Assembly (NCBI GenBank): GCA_963969495.1
Contig: OZ018321.1
Span: 70,560,286-70,624,285 of the forward strand
Length of the DNA stretch: 64,000 nt
Origin: Ceratothoa steindachneri
Taxonomy: Eukaryota > Arthropoda > Malacostraca > Isopoda > Cymothoidae
Direction: 5' to 3'
Shown: one piece after another, positions 11,767 through 24,070 of the stretch
How the letters are laid out: each line of letters opens with the position of its first letter
How positions within the stretch are numbered: the stretch's first letter is position 1
Notes under the pieces: model-generated
What the model was told of the DNA's origin: nothing
Seen by the model: the letters and a program-made list of their open reading frames with translations, nothing else
The model's database searches: none
Position numbers and translations under genes: made by a program

Positions 11767-12655
11767 TTGAACCTCGACTACGGATGCGAGTTATATGCAT
11801 CCACAGCCGAGCGTTTATTGCTGAAGGTTGACTTGATCCACCAGACCGGCCTTCGCCTTGAGACCGGTGCCTTACGCACTTTCCCCATTGAGAGCCTGTT
11901 GGTCGATGCTAGGGAGATGCCATTTGCTCCACCCCACGTGCCATGCATTACTCGCCTGTACGGGCAAGCGTGGCTCCTCCCTCAGTCCCCAACAGCTCTC
12001 ACTGCATCCGCAGCTGATCTCGCCGGTGCCTTAGCCACCGAGAGACGCCAGTCATACCCTAAGTTCTTTGGGTTTAGGGCCAGGAAACTCCTTCGATAGA
12101 GAGGTATATCTCTCGGGCCGGTGGCACCCCTGGTTCTGCTCAGGAAACCACCCTAAAGGGTACCACATTTGGCTATTTGTCAGCACGCCTCTGCTCCGAA
12201 AGCTTGTACGGTGCCGGAGTATTGCTTTCGCCCTGTTTTGAGCACACCTCGTGTCACGCTTGAACCTTACCTGTGTATACGGATAGCTCCAAGTCCCAAG
12301 AGGGGAAGGGCTTCCATGCCGTTTCTCCTATGTTTGGAGTCAGCGGGGCTCTCCAAGGCGCTGCGTCTGTCTTCACGGCCGAGCTGGTGGCAATACACCA
12401 CTCGGTACAGGAGATTACGCTACGTGCCCGGTTTGGAGACCGGATTGTGATCTATAGCGACTCACAAAGTGCCCAGAGTGCTCTCGGGGCATTGGAATCC
12501 CCGCATGCCCTGGTTTGCGATATAAGTGACGCCACGGTTTTGGCAAGCCGGGCGGATGTCGAGATTATCTTCCACTGGGTTCCTGGACATGTAGGAATTG
12601 CGGGGAATGAGCGCGCCGATGATGGCGCCAAAGTGTTCGCGAGGACTCTGTGACA
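11767..12655 (+). pseudogene. LINE A ORF2: connection and RNase H domain
   Basis: After the thumb, a segment beginning LDYGCELYAS leads into a connection region, then the RNase H fold. YTDSSKSQEGKGFHAV (first catalytic Asp, about 12,275) is followed by VFTAELVAIHHSV (catalytic Glu), IVIYSDSQSAQSAL (second Asp) and FHWVPGHVGIAGNERAD (late His/Asp motif, about 12,570-12,620). All four expected acidic residues are readable in the frame 12,273-12,653, making it the best preserved domain of copy A. RNase H degrades the RNA strand after cDNA synthesis, and its presence places the family in the I-like group. Confidence 0.8.
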
Positions 12656-12889
12656 AGTCCAGCGTTTCGCTCTTCCTCCCACCGACTACATGGCAGAAAT
12701 ACGGGCAGCTCTTCGGACTGCTTGGCATATAAGATGAAAGACGGTCAAAGGGAACTTAAAGTTGCGTGCCATTGCGTCGCGACTGTTCCCATAGACCTAT
12801 TCCCCAATTCTTTGACGGCTTTAGGTTGCTTTCTGTCGTCGTCGAATCTAAAACACTCGTGTGACGCATCGCTATCTGATGGAGCGCTC

Positions 12890-12985
12890 GCCAGGGCTCT
12901 ATTGTGACGACTGCGTTGTCCCCCAGACTGTTCGGCACATTCTTGTCGAATGTCCCAGTCTGGGTGATCTTTGCGCATGATACCT
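12890..12985 (+). pseudogene. LINE A ORF2 C-terminal zinc knuckle relic
   Basis: The translated stretch CDDCVVPQTVRHILVECP is the Cys-Cys-His-Cys motif that closes ORF2 in many I/R1/Jockey-like elements. The same motif appears at 27.41-27.46 kb as CELCIILQTVLYILVECP. That proves the 27.2 kb block is the displaced 3' end of copy B. Confidence 0.7.
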
Positions 12986-13019
12986 GTCCCGGTACCGGGG
13001 TGGGCGGGGTCACTACCGC

Positions 13020-13340
13020 CTGTCCCTTATACTCGGGACGAGTTCGTGAACATTGACGTGTAGACTTGTTAAATTGTGGGGGGAGGCCGAGCTTCTCCCC
13101 TTTATTTAAGTAGGTTTTTTTATTGTTTTCTTTGTAGGTTGCACGCTCCTGTGCCGGGGTGAGGGAGATCTGCCCCCACCGCCAGAGATTACTTCCTAAT
13201 TTTTACGTTTTCCCATTTTCATCATTGTTATATTTTTATATTCTTATTTTAAAGTAGCCTAGTGCTATGCTGTCGTGATTCCGGCGACTTATGCCCATGT
13301 GGGCAGTCGCCAGATGGGCTTCTGATAAAAAAATCAATCT
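13020..13340 (+). other. LINE A 3' UTR
   Basis: Untranslated tail after the terminal knuckle. It contains a GTGCCGGGGTGAGGGAGATC-like GC block and a T-rich run, and ends near TTCTGATAAAAAAAT at about 13,320-13,335. The end was chosen where the sequence turns AT-rich. No tail repeat or target duplication could be fixed. Confidence 0.35.
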
Positions 13341-14735
13341 CCACACTTCCTTTGTCTGTCAGTACGCTATCATATTCCTCCGTGTTCTCTCTTTCTCTTC
13401 TTCAACCCACGTGGGCAGTGGATTCACGCCTTGCCCCTCGCGAGCAAGCTCGTTGTAGTCGGCTCTGCTCCATGGGGGACCGCGACCTCTCTGTCTTTGT
13501 CCCGAAAAAATGAAACGCCTCCTCTTCATGCCATCCTATCCTGCTCCTCTCTTGATTCATTCAAAAGTGCTTTGAAGATACATCTGTTCACCCTTGTCTA
13601 TGTCTAGACGGCTGACGTCGATTTGCGCTATGAAGGTCTCTAATCTTGAAGATCTCGGTATAAAAGCCGATTTACTTATATTAGATGAGAGAATATTGCA
13701 CCAGCCTTTCGAATAACCTTAAGTAACTTAGATAAAAGGTTAAGAACTCACACGACCTGAAAAAGAAATAAGATCAAGACGTATAGGTTAATATGATTGC
13801 TATTGTATGTTAGAAAAATTTTACATAATACTTTTCCATGATATACTACGCTACATTACTTGATCCATTTATATCAGTAGTCTATATTATCCTTTTATTG
13901 GAGAAAGGTTGTATCTCTAGGAAAAATGTAAAAAAACATTCAAAACAAATAAATTAAAAATAGGCATTCAACTCAGTGATTTAGAATTCTAAACATATTT
14001 TAGGTAAAAATGAAAATGGATCTCATTTTAAACACAAAGAATTCAATTTATCTGAGAGTGATTTTTTGGGGAGCAGGTATTGCAAAAATCACCTTGTCAC
14101 ATCACATTAATGGGGCTAAAATAAATAAAAAGAAGAGAGAGAGAGAATCGAATAGATGAATAGAATAAAGAGAAGATGGAGCAAGTAAAAGAGAAAAAGA
14201 AAGAATTAGTCATGAGCGGTTCAAGCCTGGGAAATTAAAATGGATTGTCTGCTCACACACGCATTGCGATGTCGCTGCCCGGATGAAGAAATGCGATGCT
14301 ACCCGAGCATATCTTGAGGCATGGCTGAGTTTGTTTCGAGCCACGCTCGATGGGATATCGTGCCCCTTCCTACTGAGATCTTCCGTAGTGACATATATTA
14401 AAACACTTTAACTTAGACATACTCATTCCATTATTTGTGCAGACAATATAAATAAAATCTTATCAGGGCCCAAATGAAATTCTAACGCCAAAGAAATTAT
14501 GAGGATTTAGGCATGCGTTTAACATACGAGTAGTGATCAGAAAGTAATGATAGTGAGACCGTATATTTTGGTAGAACAGGGGTAAATCTAAACACTAGTT
14601 TACATTTCTTTCGAATTACACCCTTTCTGCCTCTATGCAGCCTTCCATCCTCCTTCGTCACTTCAAGAAGCAGTCACTGTACTGAAAAGCTCGTATACCT
14701 CGTAGCACTGAATTGACTGTTCGTGCCAGCTCCTA
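13341..14735. other. Spacer without recognised gene
   Basis: AT-rich spacer with a short purine tract near 14,125-14,160 (GA-rich). Nothing in it is recognised as coding. It may include unannotated LINE tail sequence up to about 13,530. Confidence 0.4.
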
Positions 14736-15420
14736 GATACCATGGCCTTCCTACAATCGCATCCTTGATCTTTGAAAATAACTAAAAATCACAGGGAGAA
14801 AAATCAGGTGATTAGGGTTGGTGAGCAAGAAGTGCGATCCCCTGCTGCTCCAGAAATTACAGCAAAGCACGTTTTGTGGGGTGCAACAAAAGGTGCGATC
14901 AGCGGCGGGTACGTGTGGACTTGGCCTGATGTTAAAAAACGGACCTGGTAAGTGTAGTAGTTGGTTGTGATAGTAGACTATTGGGGCATCACATCCACAC
15001 ACATTGGTCCTTGAGAATTGAAGAAGATGATGAAAAGGTACTTCCTGCTGCGAAATCTTTCCTTCAAAATCGGAAGTCAAGGCCCTTCATCGCTCAAACA
15101 CACCATGGCGAACTGCTTGTCTCTGGCAGTGAAGAAATAAATACGACACTCATCTCATGTAGCAACATGTGTAAACTGTTTCGGACCATTTTGTTCTAAT
15201 TCAGCCAGCCAGAGACGACAAATCCGCACCCGTCCGCTCTTCCGCTCTTCTGTTAGTAAATGGGTTATCCATCGAGCACACTTCTTTCCCAGTCCTAAGT
15301 GTTCATTAATGATGTTATATGCGCTCCCATAAATGACACCAAGCTCCAAAGATCAGAATCAAAGAGTAACAGTTGGAGCTTCGTCAATGATGGCCCGGCC
15401 ATGGATCTCCGGGGGTTTCC
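14736..15420 (-). pseudogene. mariner-type transposase relic, minus strand
   Basis: Read right to left, this gives a Tc1/mariner transposase of the mariner branch. The clearest block is at 15,155-15,349: LGVIYGSAYNIINEHLGLGK, CARWITHLLTEERKSGRVRI and LAELEQNGP. This is the second helix-turn-helix and linker followed by the run-up to the first catalytic Asp. Downstream, scattered matches cover the CDVMPQ, YYHNQLL and HTYPP regions. The remaining C-terminus is poor. At least four stops or shifts are present. I found no matched terminal inverted repeats. Its sequence differs from the relics at 15.7 and 32.5 kb, so three mariner insertions are independent. Confidence 0.65.
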
Positions 15421-15734
15421 AGACCGATAATTATCTTTCAGCTAAGTTCTTTCGACTTTAAAAGAATAAGAGTCCTTATTTTTCGTTCATATCATCAACT
15501 ATGTATCATATACTCCCTCGTGTGTCAGACATATCAATATTTTTAAACTTTACGTTCACTCTCCTTTCACAATATTCCCCACCAATATTGATAGTAATCT
15601 AAATTTGGGAAAAAACTAATTTCTGATTTTCTAGAATAAAGTTTTAGATAGTATCTATTAAAGTAGTTAGCCTATATATTATTTAGGAATACTCCAATGG
15701 GTAATTTATACCTTTTTCTTTCAGATTATAAAAA

Positions 15735-16330
15735 TATTGTTCATAATCTGCTTCGGCATTAACCCCTATTTTCTACCATCTAGAGATCATATTAGACATG
15801 TTTTACTCGATGAGTTTCATAAAGGTTTCCCTTTACTGAAGTGGGAATTTCAGTCCTTAGTTACGGACGAAAGGAACGTTGTACAAAAAAATTATTTCAA
15901 GGAGTTGGAAGCTGTTGTTACCACAAATCATGTTACTACTTCTAGGAAATTCCCAGAATAACTTGAAGTACCTGATACTATCCTGATGAAGCTGAAGAAG
16001 ATTGGAAAGCTTCTATTGATTGGCTAATTGGTGCCACGAATCTGCATCAGCGTCTTGCTTGCTCTGATTCATTGCTTTCAGGAAACATCTAAGCACCATA
16101 TTTGGGCAGGGTCGTTACTGGAGATAAGAAATGGTTCTTATATCGAAACGTTAAACACCGCCGTTCTTGGATCAATCGAGGAAGCAGAATTTCGCAGCAA
16201 TCAATAAGACTTCACCTGAAGATATCATGTTAACTAACTGGTGGGATAATGAGGAAAATGTCTATTAAGAAATATTAGGCAACAATCAAACAAGGTATGC
16301 TAATATACTCTGAAATAAACTTTGTTGTTT
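15735..16330 (+). pseudogene. mariner-type transposase relic, plus strand
   Basis: A 74-codon open frame (15,737-15,961) covers the N-terminal DNA-binding part (HIRHVLLDEFHKG). It includes the linker-like NHVTTSRKFPE, matching the N-x-x-x-T-x-R-x-L-A-E pattern. Later frames give VVTGDKKWFLYRNVKHRRSW at about 16,108-16,170, the hallmark TGDEKW block with the first catalytic Asp. Then a TGGIMRK remnant of the W-W motif follows. The second and third catalytic residues are missing; the copy stops near 16,330. Stops and shifts make it inactive. Confidence 0.7.
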
Positions 16331-17935
16331 AAAAGCCTCTTTGTGCTAAAAACCACGGTCCTTAGTAAACGAAGGGGTGTCATCCTCTAACAAGATAATA
16401 CGCATCCCCACACAGCTCGATTGACCAAAAATCTCTTGAGGATCTCGGGTGGGAAATATTACTTTCTCCTTCATATTTTCATGACTTTAATTCTTCTCAT
16501 TTCTTTTTAACGGGTCACAAAACCATTTATACGTTCTTAGATAGACGTGACGAGAAGAGGTTAAAAAATATTTGAATTCATATTTTGCATCCAAATCTAA
16601 AGAAATTTACAAGCGTGGAATTTATAAACTTGTTAACCGATGAAATTATGTCCAAAGAACAATGGAAGTTATGTTTATGGTTGAATATTCCCGTAGTCAT
16701 AAGTTCTATTATTTTTAATACTGATACTTTATATTATTTCCTTCCTCCAATCTCTTTTTCATAACTAATCTCTTTATGGCAACTTCCCAAGGCTTAATTA
16801 ACAGTCCTTTTATTTATTTATCAAAAACTGATTACCAGGGAACTTGTTTCAATCATTTCTTTGCTAAACAACACTATTTCATCTAGTATTTTAACTAGTC
16901 CCTCCGCTTGTTTTTCCGAAAACTCGTCTCTTTCCTTTTTATCTTTGCTACTATTTCCGAGACTTCCTCTCTTCCTCTCACGGCTAGCATGCCTCTTGAA
17001 TCTGCAACACTATTTTCATTTCCTAAAAACTGATAAGAGTGTATGAGAGACGCCTTTTAGCTTTCATGCCCAATTCCCTCTCAACTCATTCCTACAATGC
17101 CCTTCTAAGGTTTACGTGCGAGGCTCAGATCCACCCTATCTATGCTGATAATATAGATAAACCGTACGTAGAGCCACAAATATTTTACTTTGCCTATTTT
17201 CATTTGCGTATTTGTCTCATCTTCCTTGCCGATTAATCTTCTTTCTTCTCTAAAGATATGGGATGCGATGGTATTCGCTCGCTAAATATAGGTGAGTATG
17301 TCTTTATTGCATGTTCTGTCGATCCCACTCGATGAAACTCCTGTGTCCTCGATGACAGCCTCCTGGCTACCGCGTAACAGACCTAAGTCAAGTATTCTGC
17401 AAAAAAATAAACCCAAAGGGTCATTTTTTAAGAAGGAAAAGAAGGATAACGAAAATAAAAATATGCGTAAAATTAGAAGTTAAAAATTGCGAACGAAAAC
17501 CTTCAGCACCATCTATGTATAGTTGATACATTTTCTGAAATTCGTCTCTTCATCTTCTCCATGCTACGGGGCAATTTCCTTATTACTTGCGCTTTTCGGA
17601 AAAGACCTGTTTTCCTCTTAACTTTTTGTTTTCTCGTCTTTATGGTCAGATCCTATTTGTTTTCTCCCTAAGCTCAAGGGTAACTTTAACCATCCACCTA
17701 GTATAGTGCGTGGTCATATGATTTTACTTATGTTGCTCTTCGTTTCTTAACCTCAAAAAGTTGACATGGTAGCTGCCGGCCAATCTTTCAAATATCATTC
17801 CAGCCTAATTTCTTTAAAAAACTAGTGTAATCCCAAACTCTAGATAACATGTCCTCCTCTAACATTTACAATTTCTTTAAGTGAGGCTTCAAAGAATGTC
17901 ATCAATTAATCGACTCTTCTACATGTAACTGAACA
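16331..17935. other. AT-rich spacer, no supported gene
   Basis: About 1.6 kb of AT-rich DNA. Short open frames of 60-65 codons (near 16,861, 17,039 and 17,292) show no recognisable motif and look like chance frames. Confidence 0.5.
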
Positions 17936-17939
17936 CCTT

Positions 17940-18065
17940 TCCAAAAGACTGATGGTCACTACGTCTCCATTGTTGTGTTTCTTGATCTGACGTGAGTATT
18001 TGATAGTGTCGATTGCGCCGTCCTACTTTATTTTCTTCGTGAATTCCTGAGATTTTCTAGAGCAA
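17940..18065 (+). pseudogene. Short LINE reverse transcriptase fragment
   Basis: One conserved reverse-transcriptase block is readable: VVFLDLT, a TGA, then VFDSVDCAVLLYFLREFL. It matches the motif with the first catalytic Asp (FLDLxxAFDxVD). Only about 40 codons are recognisable. It resembles the CR1/L2 type more than the A-E family, whose equivalent reads FFDLEQAYDIAW. Confidence 0.5.
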
Positions 18066-18299
18066 TACTGCTGAACAAGTCAGTTACGTTTTTACAGATC
18101 CTACCCGCAGGAAGGTAATTTATGTAGCTTGTTAGACTTGGTACCTGGAGGGGCTGAAGTTACCAAATGGAAATTAGAGAAGCCACGTCACTATGATAAC
18201 ATGAACTCTCTCCATTAGCGTTACGTTTTCTTTATTTTTTTTACTCTACTACTATCCAATTAAAGTTTAGACTACCTGAACTTGGTACCAGGAGGAACA

Positions 18300-18850
18300 G
18301 TTGCTACCTAGAGGGTTGCAAATAAGGGACGCCCCGCCTCTTGGTTGAATAGAACGGTTTCTCAGAGCCATGGTAAGATTTGGGTAGCTTCCTCATCGCT
18401 CGCTCTAAATATTCCTTTTCTATCCGATTATCATATCTATACGCAACGCTCTTTAATGCCTGCATGTTGCAATAGACCAGGCCTTGAGAAGACATGGGCG
18501 CATGGGTACGAATAATGGGAATATCGGTTGTGCCCCAATAACTATTTTCCCGAGTGTAATGGGCTGACCCTCCCTCTGTGGCCGTTCTCGAGTGCATAAG
18601 GCATTACTGCTTGCGGTGGATATGCTTCACTACCTTGTTGGATACGAGTCAAAATAAAAGTCTCAGGTGCCGTCTCTGGCCTTCTGGTCGAGGATTGGCA
18701 CGTCTAAATAAGGATGTCCACCCTGTCAACCTGTATATCTAGCTGACCATTTGAGAGCTGCGACATTTGGGGAAGGACATGTCACTCGGAAACTTCTCGT
18801 CGGTGTGAGTCATTGTCCTAGGTTGCGAACACTATTTTTAATGCACCCAG
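18300..18850. repeat. Unclassified dispersed repeat, copy 1
   Basis: Similar in the same orientation to 28,140-28,740. Both share an AGACCAGG(C/T)CTTGAG block, a TAATGGGAA..CGGTT block and a CAATAAC block in the same order and spacing. A 97-codon minus-strand frame here (18,304-18,597) has no counterpart of equal length in copy 2, so I do not call it a gene. Both copies lie just upstream of LINE copies B and C, so this may be 5' sequence of that LINE subfamily or an independent element. Confidence 0.4.
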
Positions 18851-19099
18851 GGCGGATCCCTGAAATGTCCGAAAACTCGAGACAGAATAGGCGAGTGCGA
18901 TCTGACCCACAACATAGCCCAGTAAAGCCTACTCTTTATTTTTCTTTAGTGCTCACAAATGTAGGCTGGTTCTACAAAGTTTTCATCCTTTCGGACTAAG
19001 CTCATTTCTCTCAATCCTCGCCCGCAACTTGGTGAGAAGGCGGACAGGGAACTAAAATACAGCAACATTCCAACAGGTGGAGTGGCTCCAATCCTACCT

Positions 19100-21260
19100 T
19101 CAATATACGGTAAAGGGTTTCTCCTCTGCGATTTTCGGAGCTGCTCCCATGGGACCTAATAGAATATTTGAGCGGAAAATAATCTTCTTCCTCTCTTTGT
19201 CCTATAGGTTTGGGGGTTTATCCTACCCCTTTTTGCAAAGTTCCCTCCGGTTGAGTTTACAATTGCAGCGGGTCCCCCTCTGCTTTCTCAAGGGCCAGCT
19301 AAAAAGATGGGAGACAAAGTACCTGCCGGCTCTGTTTTCGCCCCTCCCATTAGGGGCAGGTAAACCACCAGAACCACCCCAGATGCGGTAAGAAGCGGAA
19401 GTGCTCCCTGGGCATTGCCAATGGACCTTGTAGATCCGATTGTTTCAACTTTGAGGGAGCCCTCATGCTTACTCCCCCTTTCTTAGCAATACGGGCGGCA
19501 ATTCGGCCCCAGTAATGGGCTATTGGTATTATGATTTCCAGGTTAAAATGCATGACACCTTGGGGAGGACCTCATGAGATCAGGATGGTCACGAAGGAGA
19601 CCACACTCAAATAGAAGGGGCTTCCAATAGGTAGAACCTTGGCTCGGTAGCATACACCGAACGTGAGCCTGGCCCTCTGTAGGGAGCTCTCGGGCGGCAG
19701 TGTCCCCAAGGAATCGCAAGAAGATGATGAACCCCTCCCCCACCTTGTGCCTGTTTTTCGGCTAAGATATTCTCGAAGAAATATCTGGCCTAGGATAGTA
19801 TCTCCGAAATCACGATCCGTTCAAGGGGCAGGTGGAAATAATTTGGTTTACTCCCCGCCCACCTCTCAAAAAACAAACAAAGGAAAGTTACAAATAATTC
19901 AAAGAGGGCGGAAAAAGGGTTCAGTCAATCCGCGAATGACCAATGGAAGGACGGGTCTGCTGGAGTTTCAGCAAGTGATCACGCCAAGCAGGGCACGTCC
20001 GACCCCGTGGCGCCCTCGAGCGGGGAGGCTCAGAATAAGATCAAACTCGCAAGTACATTACCGGAGCGTAGATTACGTCGAGACTCCTGGTTTAGAAATT
20101 ATTCGCTCCAGAATGGGAAGCAAGTTGGCCAAAGACAACTTGCTCCATAAAGCAAGAGCTTTAGCTAGATTGACTTGTAGAGAGCATAAGGTGAAACTTT
20201 GCTCAAACAGGAGCCTTGTGGCGAATGCACCGGACTCTTCTTAGGTGTCCATTAATAAAGCCCTTCGGCCATTTGATGGCTCGACGGTGAGTGTGATGCC
20301 GCACTCTACAATAAATTTAGTGAAAGGAGTGGCTTAGGCGAAGGAACTCTTAGAATGCTTATTAGACTAAATCACCAAATAGCTTGCTAACCAAGAAACA
20401 GTTAAGGTCGAACTTGTGATGAGAAAACAGGCATGGGCTTCGAGACCCAGCCATACACTTTTCGTTTGTTTTGATTGTGAGAAGTTTTTGAGACGGTGGC
20501 TACCAGTTGGTCTTGCTACCCTGTGAAGGTTTTCGTTCCACTGCAAAGGACAGGCTACTAATGCCACCGCTTCAACCGGACAAATAGCTGATATAGAGGC
20601 GCTGAGTTGGGTTGAGCCGAAATCGGTGTAAGTTGCTTCAAAGCCATACACAATAAGTCCTTCTCCTCTATGGAAAAATGTGTCACATGCGAAGAGTCGC
20701 ACCTTGTTTCCTCGAACGACGTAGCGGGTATCTTCTAAAGAAGAAAATTATGGCCGTTATGGCAGTGAATCGTCTCTCTTTTCGCGAGGCTAATGACTTG
20801 GTTCTGTGACACCCAACCTTACCTGAGGCATACTACGCCTGCATATTACAAAAACACGCTCTACTCCCGGCCCCTCCATGCCTATGAGCATTTTCTCTTC
20901 GCTCCTATTCACAAACCTTCTGCGGGTTCACCCACCATGGCTGCTACCGTGGTAGAGATGGCTGCACAAAGTTTTCAAATCCAGCCTTGAAAAAACAGGG
21001 CTCCCCTTCTCCTTCTCCTGCATGATCGTTTTCAGAAAGCCGAAACGGCCACGCACCTACATGGTTTCATTAGAATCTAAGGATGCAAGCTCCCTGAAGG
21101 TGGTAATGGGCCTTCTAAAGAGACTCCTAAAATTGTCTCCTAGAAGGAGAAAAGCACTAAACGAGCTTCCGCTCTTACACCCCTACCCATGGTTGCTCTG
21201 ACAACTTGGAGATGCGGACTCTAAAGAAGGGAGATCTCAGCCTCGTAAACAACTCTATCT
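19100..21260 (+). pseudogene. LINE B ORF1 (gag-like) relic
   Basis: Parallel to copy A ORF1. The 193-codon frame 19,663-20,244 spans the basic/Pro-rich segment and the start of the gag-like domain (ending SNRSLVANAPDSS). Next come nucleotide-level matches to the PHSTMNFTKGVVYARELV block near 20,300-20,350. The CCHC region lies near 20,540-20,700, with Cys residues partly lost. Several in-frame stops. Confidence 0.6.
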
Positions 21261-21309
21261 TCCCGAGGCGGAGGAAGGAAAAGACTTGCATAGCGACACA
21301 AACCTCCGC

Positions 21310-22250
21310 TGAAAATTTCTCGAATGTGACTGTGGTGCCATAAGTCCTTCGATCAGAAATATATTTTATACCCCAACCACTCTCGCACGGCCCTGGACGT
21401 GTTCGCTGGGACATCCTCATCCTTAAAGACATATTCAGCCTTGTTCCTGACTTTCTTACTCATGGCAGGACTTTCCTGGCAAAGATGTCCGTATCGTCGG
21501 CCGCGGTATGCCTGTAATCGGTCACGAATCACATCGGCAGTATCTTCTTGCCATTCGAGGCAACGACGCCGAGTATTATCAAGAAAGCCAGCTGCATGGT
21601 CGCGGAAACGTAGCGAACTCAGAGACGTCCTTGCAGAAGATTAGCACGCGTATTCTCTGATTTTTTATGACCGGATGTACCTTGAAGTTGTTATTAGCAG
21701 AAAAAAAGATAATTCGGTTACCATGCGTCTTCAAGTCGATGCGAAGGCGACATCAACGCTATAGACGTTGTTATGGTTTTAGGGCGTTTAGCAAAGGCAA
21801 TTCCACTTACCTCAAGCTCTCGCCCCGTCCTCTTTAATGCTTATGGACACCGTGAACACTGAGACCTTCTTCCTTCCAGATGCAGTAATTTTAAACTTCT
21901 GAGCAATTTCAAAGGTCTTTCTCTCATCCAAACGTTTGACATCTTGAGGTCTGCCTGAATGTGGTCGATTTTGAGGTCTTCCCAATTGTTTAGAATCTCA
22001 GCGACTTTATGGACGTTTATCTAACTGACGTTTAGCCTCTTAGCGATTTTGGAATTGTTGTTGCCAGCACACAGGAGGGCATATGACTCGATGCTTTTCA
22101 CTTTGATCTCAATATTGATGCACACAACTTAAAAGACCTGTTACTGCACGTGCGGTAAAATTAGTTCTTTAAATATGTTTGACGGAACTTTTCTATTACA
22201 CACGTAAACTTCTTTAAGCATCAAAACCCCGAGTGTAACACAACTTTTGT
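21310..22250 (-). pseudogene. Tc1/mariner-superfamily transposase nested in LINE B
   Basis: Minus-strand reading gives a transposase in order. First, an N-terminal helix-turn-helix (ESYALLCAGNNNSKIAKRLN). Next, a linker region with a WEDLKIDHIQ-like block, and RPKTITTSIALMSP. Then ILGVVASNGKKILPM, the block after the first catalytic Asp region. Last, DVPANTSRAVREWLGYKIYF and SKDLW, where the family normally has QDxAPAHTS and then W-x-x-D-x-W-P-P. The third catalytic residue region is cut off where LINE B sequence resumes. The D of the QQD motif reads as part of DED. Multiple stops. LINE sequence lies on both sides, so insertion post-dates LINE B. Confidence 0.65.
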
Positions 22251-22284
22251 AAAGCCCAGTACATATCTCCTTTTATGTAGTAGC

Positions 22285-22690
22285 AGTGAGGCTTAACCTA
22301 GATGGGAGATATACAGTTATTTCTACGTACATTCCGCTGTCATCCGACTTCGAAGTGGACACCTCTTACCCGTTTTTACTCGATTTCCGAGCCTCTTTCT
22401 TCTAACCAGGGATTTAAACTCTTGACACCTCCTCTGGGGATACAACTCGATCAATCCACAGGCGTCAGGTCTTTGTGCACCTGAATGAACATCTGGAAAT
22501 GGATGTAAATGAGGTTACATATCACCTACTGAAAAACGCTTCATTTTCTTGCCTTGATCTGACTCTTTCCTCTAAGGAAGCACCACCTGATTTTTGGTGA
22601 GAGGTGGCTGATGACCTGCATGGTAATGACCAATTTTGTATCGAACCCTTAGGTTTTCAGGTTTTCGTCCCGCTTTTGCCTGAAAACCGC
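22285..22690 (+). pseudogene. LINE B endonuclease relic
   Basis: Translated patches align with copy A in order: RLNLDGRYTVISTYIPLSSD and ASFSCLDLTLSS, then DDLHGNDQF, corresponding to A's GDLHGSDH with the catalytic His changed. The GDxN motif is lost. The start abuts the Tc1/mariner insertion. Confidence 0.6.
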
Positions 22691-22899
22691 CAAGTTGGTG
22701 CTTGGGACAGGCAAGGTGGAGCCTATTTTAGATAATGACTAATTTCTCTGTTCCATTTGAGAAGTTTAGGTCGGTTGATGATGCTGTTTAGTTTTTATTT
22801 TTCAATCTCCTCGTCCTTGCCCTAACTTCACTACAACCTTGGAACCAGCGTCAGTGGCTTTCACTCACCACTGGTTTCTTGACATTATCTAGACAAGAC

Positions 22900-24070
22900 A
22901 CTGCGCTGCCAGAAGTCAATGCAAATCGTCATGTCGCTGACGGCATCTAACTGGCCTTTATCTCCATGGGCGGACAAACATTCAACGCCAGGTTTTAGAT
23001 GAGTAAGTTGCCTTGTGTACTTGCTTCATGCGCATACACTGCCCCTTGTTTAGACTATGTAACTTATTGCATGCTTCGAAACCTAGGTAAGAAAGGCATT
23101 GATTTACTGATAGATTAGTTTCAAAGGATATGGAGAGAGAGTACCGTCCCAGAATCACGTGTAAAGCTACTATCCAGGCTTATCACAAACCATGTAGAGA
23201 TTACTCTACCCCAGCTGTTATTTGCTTAATTTCTCTCTGCTCTTATGTATTCAAGTAGATTGGGTATTGTTATATTATAAATTAGCCTTTTTTTCTGCAC
23301 AGCGTCTTCAGCACAGAGTGGCTTCCGCAAGTTCCACTAGAAATCGGATGCTCTTCTCCAGCTGGAAAATGTTGTCCCTGAGACATTTCCTCGTAGAAAC
23401 ACTACGCCAAATTATTTTTCGATCTATAGGAGCACTATGATACCGAATGGTGATCCGATATCATGGAGAAATTCTAGACGATAAGAGAGCGGAGACGCCT
23501 CTCAATCTTTATTTGTGAATATCGGTGAGCTCGTAGATCCTGCATACAGGTGGTGGGAGCTCTTACCGGCATAATAAATTTGGAAGGGGGCATTATGCAG
23601 GGAAGTGTGCTCAATGTCACACTATTTTTCCCTACGCATCAACATTATATCTTATATCCAGCTGGATGATGTTCTCGTTACGCTCTACGTTTAGATTGCT
23701 TATTTCTCATCGCAGATGACAACTCAAAGACGCCGACTCCAAAGGACATTGAACCGCATCTCTTGCTATGCCGAAGCGCACAGGTTTCTGATTTTGGGCA
23801 AAGACTAAGGTGCTACACGTTTGACGTCATCCACGGCTTCTTTATCCAGCTTTTTCTAGAATGGAGTTCGCCGAGAAGTGATGGATTAGCACCGTTTCTT
23901 GGTCTTCTTTTTAACTGACGTCTCACCCGGGAAGATCACATCCATAGCTTTAGGGTTTTTTGTACCCATCGCACCATGGATATTTTTCTTTCCGTGATGT
24001 TCAGCATCTCGGGTGGTTTAGGCTACTGCCTTACTTTTCTACTGATCATTTATTCTTTCCATGCTTGACT
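22900..24070 (+). pseudogene. LINE B reverse transcriptase relic
   Basis: Matches copy A at nucleotide and patch level: the QHRVASASSTRNRMLFSSWK stretch, a decayed FFDLEQAYD block near 23,410-23,440, a GSVLNVTLF-like block near 23,600, and a VTLYV/R region where A has LYGDD (active site not readable). The HRFLVFF and TREDHIHSFRV-like thumb segment lies near 23,890-23,970. Many frame changes. Confidence 0.6.

Larger units (their letters stand above)
6595..13340 (+). mobile_element. LINE copy A: I/Jockey-type non-LTR retrotransposon, nearly full length
   Basis: The reference copy of a LINE family present at least five times in the window. In order it has a GC-rich leader (about 6,595-6,950), a gag-like ORF1 with a CCHC knuckle, and ORF2 with AP-type endonuclease, reverse transcriptase, RNase H and a C-terminal CCHC-like motif. 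A 3' UTR follows to about 13,340. RNase H plus the terminal knuckle point to the I-like branch of the Jockey/I group rather than CR1, RTE or L1. Every domain is interrupted by stops or shifts, so this copy is dead. GC content is clearly above the flanks. Boundaries are approximate: no target duplication or poly(A)/satellite tail was found. Confidence 0.8.
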
